A stretch of DNA of 64,000 nt. It comes from Nitratireductor indicus C115. Lineage in GTDB: Bacteria; Pseudomonadota; Alphaproteobacteria; Rhizobiales; Rhizobiaceae. Position numbers and translations under genes: made by a program. Below, in pieces: positions 54,985-61,469 of the stretch. The first letter of the stretch is position 1. Each line of letters begins with the position of its first letter. Below the pieces are notes generated by a model. It was not told the DNA's origin. It made no database searches and was given only the letters and a program-made list of their open reading frames with translations. The stretch is from assembly GCF_000300515.1 (NCBI RefSeq), contig NZ_AMSI01000007.1, positions 62,001-126,000 on the forward strand, in the 5' to 3' direction.

Positions 54985-55911
54985 ATGAGGGTCGTGATAG
55001 CACTGGGCGGTAATGCGCTCCTCAAGCGCGGCGAGCCAATGACGGCCGATGCGCAACGCACCAACGTTCGCAAGGCGGCCGCAGCGATGGCCGATCTGGC
55101 GCGCGACCATGACATCGTGGTCGCCCATGGAAACGGACCACAGGTCGGTCTCCTCGCCTTGCAGGCGGCGGCCTACAAAGACGTCGACCCCTATCCGCTC
55201 GATGTCCTGGGTGCAGAGAGCGTCGGCATGATCGGCTATCTGGTCGAGCAGGAGCTGACCAATGCGATGCCTGCGGGTTCAAGGATCGCGACACTGCTGA
55301 CCCAGATCGAGGTGGACCGGGACGATCCCGCCTTCGCTCGCGCGGAAAAGCCGATAGGTCCGGTCTACACGCAGAACGAGGCGCTAAAGGCGAAAGAGGC
55401 ATATGGCTGGCCGATGGTAGAAGAAGCGCAGGGCCGCTGGCGCCGGGTCGTCCCGTCACCACTACCTCAGCATATTACCCAGATCGAGACGATCAGGCTC
55501 CTTGTGGAGGCTGGCGTCACTGTCATCTGCGCCGGCGGTGGAGGTATCCCGGTCATGCGCGAAGCCGATGGGACGCTTCGGGGACTGGAAGCGGTGATCG
55601 ACAAGGACAAAGCAGCCGGGCTTCTCGCCAGGGCGCTCGGGGCCGACGCTTTCCTGATGCTGACCGACGTGGACGCCGTTTATGAGGGGTGGGGAACGGT
55701 GGATAGGCGGCCGATCCGCAAAGTAACGCCTGCCGAATTGACCAGCGATATGTTCGCGGCCGGGTCCATGCGACCGAAAGTCGAAGCGGCGTGCGATTTT
55801 GCGAACGCGGGCGGGATTGCTGGAATAGGCCGGCTTGAAGATGCGCGCGGGATTCTAGAAGGGCGGCAAGGCACGTTGGTGACGCTTCAGGCGATCAATC
55901 CAGCGAGCTGA
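54985..55911 (+). CDS. arcC: Carbamate kinase
   Basis: A 308-residue amino-acid-kinase-fold enzyme that makes ATP from carbamoyl phosphate and ADP, the energy-yielding step of the ADI pathway. Motifs are the N-terminal VVIALGGNALLKRGE, VAHGNGPQVGLL, CAGGGGIPV, VIDKDKAAGLLAR and the C-terminal FANAGGIAGIGRL. It starts one base after the arcB stop. Its end overlaps tail-to-tail by 17 bases with the SNF2 helicase gene on the other strand. Confidence 0.96.
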   Translation: MRVVIALGGNALLKRGEPMTADAQRTNVRKAAAAMADLARDHDIVVAHGNGPQVGLLALQAAAYKDVDPYPLDVLGAESVGMIGYLVEQELTNAMPAGSRIATLLTQIEVDRDDPAFARAEKPIGPVYTQNEALKAKEAYGWPMVEEAQGRWRRVVPSPLPQHITQIETIRLLVEAGVTVICAGGGGIPVMREADGTLRGLEAVIDKDKAAGLLARALGADAFLMLTDVDAVYEGWGTVDRRPIRKVTPAELTSDMFAAGSMRPKVEAACDFANAGGIAGIGRLEDARGILEGRQGTLVTLQAINPAS

Positions 55912-58453
55912 TATCGCAAGCTGAGAGCGGCGGCGAAAAATCCGGCACTGCGCGCCGAACGCGGTCAGCGCAGGTTCGTTTGTCATCTATCACCTCTGAC
56001 CGACCTGGAACGGGACGCAGGACATCGCCATGCAACTGCGCCCTCAGTTCCAGCCAACGCGCCTTGAGAACCTGCCAGTTGTGATCGTCGTATGTGCCAC
56101 TGACGACAACAGGGTGAACCCGAATGCGGGGCGGGAGACCATCACCATGATCCCTCCATTTCCGCCATTCGCGAAGCCAAAGACTGTTCTTGCGATCCAC
56201 ACGCCCAATCTGCTGCTCGACAATGCCGGGATTCCACTCCGCGTGCAGTAGAATCACTGTGCGACAGGCCTCATGCAGATTCAGGCCCTCACGCCCGACG
56301 CGGGATTGCGCGAGTAGCACCATCGGCCAACTGGACGACCGGTTGAATGCAGATTGCAGCATACGCCGCGTTTGCGGTGCGGTTGCGCCTGACATCATCC
56401 TGGCGAAGTTGCCCTCGCGCCCGGAATAATCGTTCAGCCAGGCATCCAGCCTGGCTTTCTGCGTATCGTTGTTCTCTGCTTCATCATCCCCGGCAAGCTC
56501 CATGAGCAGTTTTTCGAACAGCCCGAGCATTTCCCGCCCCGTCCAGGAAGCGCCCGCAACTTCCCGCCTGCCACCAAGTGCCTCGAGCAATGCCCCGAAT
56601 TGAAGGTCTTGTTTGCCGTCCTCATGGCGCAGAATCTCTGACAGAAATGCAGCAGCTCCTCCCTCCAGCGCAAGGTCTTCCAACTCCCGATGAAGCCGTG
56701 CGAGTTCAGCCCGGCGCTCGCTCGCCCACTCCTGATAGCGGGTTTTCAACATCACATCGATTTCGTCGACCCCACCCGCCACCGCAAGATCAGGATCCCT
56801 CATCGCCGCAATGACGGCTGCTATATTGCTTTCCCCGATCCCACTGGCAGGCCAGTGCTGTCCGTCTCGCAAACGACGCAGCATCTCACGCGCGTCCAGC
56901 AGTCTGGTCAGCACATTCATCGGCGTCAGGAACCTGCCGAAGACGAGCACTTTCTCGCCGGCCCGTGTATAGGCCTCGATTTGTCTCACAGCCGCCAGGA
57001 TCGCAGGGTGGCTATAGATGTCGTTGCTCTCAGCGGTGAAAGCTTCCGTCCAAAACCCCGCCGGACCAACGAGTTTTGCATCTGTCATGCCAGAAGGGCT
57101 GTCTTCCTCATCCTCTCCAAAGCCGAACCCATACCCCTGGGCAACGGCGAGCCTGACCCGTTTCACACGCGGATCATCCTGAGGGAGTAACGACAGCGCC
57201 TCAGCCGCACAAAAGCGGCGCAACCAGTCACGGGTAAAACCCTCTGCCTCCGGTGAAACCGGGATATCGGTGACCTCACGATAATCACCATGACTGTCTT
57301 TGAAGACGCAGAATTCGGGGTCACTGCGTTTGTCCCGGCGCAGGACGTATGGTCGCAATGCTGCGCAGAACTGCCGGGCGGAGGTCTCGAATTCCCCGGT
57401 CAGCGTCTCGTCCAGTTCTTCGGTTTGAATCCGACGAACAACATCCACATAGCCGGTGATCCATTCCGTCAGCGCTGCGAGCGCAGTCATATCCTGATTG
57501 CCATCGCGACCATTGAGCCGCTCCAGCGTGTCGATCCACTGGCTGGAGTCCAGCTCGACCGGGGTTGCGGTCATGCCCAGACGAAAAGGATCATCCGCTT
57601 CCCAGCTTACCGGGCCGAGAATGCGCGAAAGGCTTGAATCTGCGCCGCGCGCCTTGTGGGCTTCGTCAACGACTATGAGATCAAACTGACCCAGGCCATA
57701 GCCGATCAGCGGCAGGATCCTGTTCTTGTAATCGTCCGCCGAAAGCCATTTCTGATCGCCGTTAATGGCATCGCGCGGCAGTTCGTGGTCCAGAATCGTT
57801 TGGGCAATGTGCCGCGCCGCACGGCGACTGGCATATACATAGCCCACCTCACCCGAATGGAAATTTTCGCGCATGAAGTTGCGCCGTCGGCCGTCAATCA
57901 GGCGGGCGACGTTGGGTAAGAGTTCCCGGCGCCAGCCTCCAGCGGGGCCTTCTCCACGATTGGGAAACTGCATGTTCGCGAAGGAATGAGAGATCATTAT
58001 GATCTCTTCGGCGGCCCAGCCGTTCTCCGGCAACTCACGCTGCTTGCGGCGATCCGAAAGCCACTCCTTATGGCTGTGTATCCGTCTTGCGCTCCCCTCC
58101 GCATCGGTATCGTGCAAGAAACCGGAGATGAAACCATCATAGCTGCGCAGCGGCAGCAATGTCTTGTCGTCGGCGTTGAACCGTTTCAGTTCCTGTTGCC
58201 ATTGTGCCCCAAGGCCCGCGGGCAGAACAATGGCGCTGCGCCCGCCCGCCTCCCGCACCGCTGCGATCAGTGCCGCCGCAATGCGGGTCTTGCCCATACC
58301 CACCTCATCAGCCAGCAGGGCCGAGCGTTGGCCCGCCCGGATACGGCACGCTAGTTCTGTGACACTCGCCTTCTGGCCATGATCTAGCAGGGTATCATCA
58401 GACGTCCCTGCGATACGATCCAGAATGCTCGCGACCTCGTTCCAGTCCACCAT
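55895..58453 (-). CDS. SNF2-family DEAD/DEAH helicase of a four-gene helicase-nuclease cluster
   Basis: An 852-residue superfamily 2 helicase. Motif I is ADEVGMGKTRIAAALI near residue 50, motif II VVDEAHKARGAD, motif III GMTATPVEL, and the C-terminal lobe has QSRVGREGLNLHEA and QQIGRVDRKNS (motifs V and VI). A large insertion of about 150 residues separates the two lobes. Such SNF2/RapA-like proteins move along or remodel dsDNA and occur in several anti-phage systems. The ATG at 58453 overlaps the PLD gene stop by one base (TGATG). It is the last gene of the cluster. No methylase lies beside it in view. Confidence 0.9.
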   Translation of the reverse strand: MVDWNEVASILDRIAGTSDDTLLDHGQKASVTELACRIRAGQRSALLADEVGMGKTRIAAALIAAVREAGGRSAIVLPAGLGAQWQQELKRFNADDKTLLPLRSYDGFISGFLHDTDAEGSARRIHSHKEWLSDRRKQRELPENGWAAEEIIMISHSFANMQFPNRGEGPAGGWRRELLPNVARLIDGRRRNFMRENFHSGEVGYVYASRRAARHIAQTILDHELPRDAINGDQKWLSADDYKNRILPLIGYGLGQFDLIVVDEAHKARGADSSLSRILGPVSWEADDPFRLGMTATPVELDSSQWIDTLERLNGRDGNQDMTALAALTEWITGYVDVVRRIQTEELDETLTGEFETSARQFCAALRPYVLRRDKRSDPEFCVFKDSHGDYREVTDIPVSPEAEGFTRDWLRRFCAAEALSLLPQDDPRVKRVRLAVAQGYGFGFGEDEEDSPSGMTDAKLVGPAGFWTEAFTAESNDIYSHPAILAAVRQIEAYTRAGEKVLVFGRFLTPMNVLTRLLDAREMLRRLRDGQHWPASGIGESNIAAVIAAMRDPDLAVAGGVDEIDVMLKTRYQEWASERRAELARLHRELEDLALEGGAAAFLSEILRHEDGKQDLQFGALLEALGGRREVAGASWTGREMLGLFEKLLMELAGDDEAENNDTQKARLDAWLNDYSGREGNFARMMSGATAPQTRRMLQSAFNRSSSWPMVLLAQSRVGREGLNLHEACRTVILLHAEWNPGIVEQQIGRVDRKNSLWLREWRKWRDHGDGLPPRIRVHPVVVSGTYDDHNWQVLKARWLELRAQLHGDVLRPVPGRSEVIDDKRTCADRVRRAVPDFSPPLSACDISSLD

Positions 58454-60255
58454 CACGCGGCCTCCCGTTCCCAGAGCGATGGGTAAGCGCTGAGCTCCCA
58501 CGCGACGGACACTGCCAAAAGCGTATCTCTCAATAGGTCTGGCGAAACCCCTTCCGGGCGCATACGCGGATCTGCTAGAGCAGGCAGAGGATTTGCCCTA
58601 GCCTTCCGGAAGAACTCGAGCATCGTTTTTTCGCGAGACGCGATAGCGCAAAGGTTCTGTTGCAACTCCCGACACCACCTTTGCCAGTCCCGCGGGTCCA
58701 ACCTTGCCTGTGTCTCACAAAGACGCACCAGAAGTTCCATCATCCTGCGAATGGGATAGGCAGCTGGCGGAGCTTCGGTGGTATCTGAGGCGTCGGTGAG
58801 CGGCTCTTCGCCTTCCTCACCCTCATCTTCGCTGTCAGCATCACCTGGCTCGGGAAATGAGCCAAGGCTGGCAAGGATATCTTCGACCGACATATCGGAG
58901 GGGCGAGCGACAACAAGTGCTTCGGAAGAAATGACAGGCAGCCGCCAGCCGCCCTCCGCGAGTGTCACAATCGCTGGAGCCGGTGCAGGCCATGGACAAG
59001 GTGTCTGGGCCTGAGCCGCATCGACACCAATCACCATCACCGATTTATCTTCGGGGGCCGAGAGCACCCCGTCTTGCCATATAAGCCACGCAACTGGCGG
59101 CTGGGTTTCTGGCTCATCGGGGCGCACAAAGCCTTCCCCTTGCTGCAGGGCCTCGGGCGTCACCACATCAGTGAACTGGATCGGCAAAACAGCGGCGATA
59201 CCGTTCCGCGTGTCTCTGCGTCGCGGCCATTTCAGCCCCCCCGGCAGATCGACGATCACACCTGCCTCAAGGTTTCCCCCGGCGCTTGCGGCACGCTCAA
59301 ACCCGTTCATGCTCAGATTGCCGGATCCAAGATAAGCCCGTCCCGAGGCCTCGGTCTCGCCCGACGCCAGCACCACAAATTTTGCATGCAGGCACCCATC
59401 AGTTCCATGCAAGACAGAGCGCGGAGGGCGCAAGTTCCAGCCTGCGTCAATCAAGGCACCGGCCCGGGCAGCAAGCCCCTGACAGGAGGACGGGTTGAGA
59501 AACAGGTCAAGAGCCGCTGTTTTCGTCAGGGATTTCTCCTGCACCAATGCGCGGCGCAGTCGCTCTGGCAGGCCAGCAGCACCATCGCCGTCGCTCTCGA
59601 AATAGCCAGACCCGAGGATGAGACGGTCGGCCTTCTTCTTCGTACCCAGGCGCTCGACCACCTGAGGAAACAGCGCCTGATTGCGGCTGTCGATGAAGCG
59701 GGGACGCGCGGATGACGTGGGCAAGGCTGTGATCGCGGCCTCCAGCAAGGCGTCTGGCCGGTGCCCGTCAAAACTGCGTTCGATCAGGGCGCAATCTGCC
59801 CGCTCGCGCAGCCAGCCAAACATCTCATGCGCGGCGCGGATATCGGCTATGTCCTGTGCGTCAGGCACAGCAGAGTCCAGATCGATCGACCAGAACAGGT
59901 CGATGCTGCGAGTAAGCGGATCCTGTGTCCAGTTCCCCGTGCTGACAGCGAGGCGAATGACATAGCCATCTCCGCCGCGCTTGCGAAAACCCAGAAGCGC
60001 CACCTTGGCATGGAGAAGGTTGTAGCCGCGTCCCACGAGGCGCATCCACATCCAGGCAAGTCCCGGAACGTCCGAGATCGCATTCACGGTTGGATGGATG
60101 AAGGCGGCCAGCACCGGGCGCGCCATCTCGCCTGTGAATGTTCGGCGGATCTGCCCCAGGACCTGCCGCGTCGCGGTGAAGCCGCACATAAGGCCAAAGT
60201 CGCCATAACAATCTTCGGGCGGCATGAAGAGGGAGTAGAGCGTCGTGTTCTGCAT
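58453..60255 (-). CDS. Phospholipase D-superfamily protein with HKN-type (Tdp1-like) motifs
   Basis: A 600-residue protein with two PLD half-sites. The first has HAK at residue 82 followed by STGN; the second has HAK near residue 295 followed by GSGN. The aspartate four residues after the lysine of classical HKD motifs is absent in both, as in tyrosyl-DNA phosphodiesterases, which use HKN. The C-terminal half has an acidic low-complexity stretch and no recognised domain. A DNA phosphodiesterase or nuclease role is likely. TGATG junctions with both neighbours show close coupling. Confidence 0.82.
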   Translation of the reverse strand: MQNTTLYSLFMPPEDCYGDFGLMCGFTATRQVLGQIRRTFTGEMARPVLAAFIHPTVNAISDVPGLAWMWMRLVGRGYNLLHAKVALLGFRKRGGDGYVIRLAVSTGNWTQDPLTRSIDLFWSIDLDSAVPDAQDIADIRAAHEMFGWLRERADCALIERSFDGHRPDALLEAAITALPTSSARPRFIDSRNQALFPQVVERLGTKKKADRLILGSGYFESDGDGAAGLPERLRRALVQEKSLTKTAALDLFLNPSSCQGLAARAGALIDAGWNLRPPRSVLHGTDGCLHAKFVVLASGETEASGRAYLGSGNLSMNGFERAASAGGNLEAGVIVDLPGGLKWPRRRDTRNGIAAVLPIQFTDVVTPEALQQGEGFVRPDEPETQPPVAWLIWQDGVLSAPEDKSVMVIGVDAAQAQTPCPWPAPAPAIVTLAEGGWRLPVISSEALVVARPSDMSVEDILASLGSFPEPGDADSEDEGEEGEEPLTDASDTTEAPPAAYPIRRMMELLVRLCETQARLDPRDWQRWCRELQQNLCAIASREKTMLEFFRKARANPLPALADPRMRPEGVSPDLLRDTLLAVSVAWELSAYPSLWEREAA

Positions 60256-61469
60256 CAGACGGCCTCCGATCCCGCGTCACGGCTGCCCGGGTTCACCTTT
60301 CCGGACAGCTCCGTCACCAGACAATGAAGATTGTGCAGCCGGAAAAGCTGCGGCGCGAAGGCCTCGTCCTGAGGAGGCCGATTCTCGTCCTGGGTCTCCG
60401 AGCTGCCCCGCAACTCGCCCGCAGCCGGCCCGAGAACAATGTGGCCTTCGCACTGACAAATTACGGTAGAATCGCGCTCGGCCAGCCTCTGGATCAGCTG
60501 CTGATCGGACAGATTTCGGATTTCCGCGATCAATCTGCGGCTAGTCTCCTCATTGCCCTGATCGACAAGCGCGCCTTTTGCCGAGGCCAGATCTCGCAAT
60601 TGTTTCAGCGGCTCGACGGCGACTTCGGCTGCCTCCGCTTCTGAAAGGCGCACAGGCTGATTATCGTCGCGAAGCTTCAGCAGGTGCTGTTCCAACTGGT
60701 CCAACACCGTCAACGCGGCATCGCGAATATCCATAAAAGCCGCTCCGGCGCGCAGATCTGACCAGTGATCCGGCGCAACCCCCGCCAATGCGGTTTCCTG
60801 GTCCAAATGCGTGGAACTGGGGCCAGTGCCGAGGCGCGCCAGATCCCGGCGCCGGGTCGAGCCGGGATCATTTCCGTCGAGCAATCGGGCAAGGATCAGT
60901 TTACGCACCGCTTCCGGGACAGCCCCAACCGGGGAAAGCACTGCCAGGGCCTCCTTCAGGCCATGTGGCTGTCTGCCATGCGCCCAGGCACCAAGCAAAC
61001 GGCGCGGTTCTTTCATCGCATTCAGCTCCAACAGCTCTCTGCCAGCGCTATGTATGCGGAACGCGCCGTAGCGGCTGCCCTGCACGAACCCGAGTGCGAC
61101 CAGAGGCTGCACCATCGCCATGCGGATCGGCTGAACCACATAAGTTCCGCGACGCCTTAGATTGTGGAAACTGCTATCCTTCAAGCCCTGCATCTTCCTC
61201 GCCCCTCGCACGCGGCGATCCTGCGGGCCCGCGATGACTTCAAGCATGACGCGCGCTTCGACCGCGTTGCCGACAGGCAGTGCTGGCACACCAAGTTCCT
61301 CGGCGATAGAGATCGCCAGAACCGACCAAAGGATGGGCATGGGAAACCACATGCCGCCGATTCCGGGGACCGCCCGATCATTGAAATGACGAACCGCCGC
61401 CGCAAGCCCGAGGTTCTGCTGGCGCCGTTGCGAAACCACGGTATCGGGCGCAAGTATTCCCCAAGTCAT
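60255..61469 (-). CDS. Conserved protein of unknown function in the helicase-nuclease cluster
   Basis: A 404-residue soluble protein starting MTWGILAPDTVVSQRRQQ. A hydrophobic patch (FPMPILWSVLAISIAEELG) near residues 42-60 may be a core helix rather than a membrane anchor. The middle is helical; the C-terminus is acidic and polar. I do not recognise the family. It is joined by TGATG overlaps to the UvrD-like and PLD genes, so it is a fixed part of the module, perhaps a target-recognition or scaffolding subunit. Confidence 0.75.
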   Translation of the reverse strand: MTWGILAPDTVVSQRRQQNLGLAAAVRHFNDRAVPGIGGMWFPMPILWSVLAISIAEELGVPALPVGNAVEARVMLEVIAGPQDRRVRGARKMQGLKDSSFHNLRRRGTYVVQPIRMAMVQPLVALGFVQGSRYGAFRIHSAGRELLELNAMKEPRRLLGAWAHGRQPHGLKEALAVLSPVGAVPEAVRKLILARLLDGNDPGSTRRRDLARLGTGPSSTHLDQETALAGVAPDHWSDLRAGAAFMDIRDAALTVLDQLEQHLLKLRDDNQPVRLSEAEAAEVAVEPLKQLRDLASAKGALVDQGNEETSRRLIAEIRNLSDQQLIQRLAERDSTVICQCEGHIVLGPAAGELRGSSETQDENRPPQDEAFAPQLFRLHNLHCLVTELSGKVNPGSRDAGSEAV

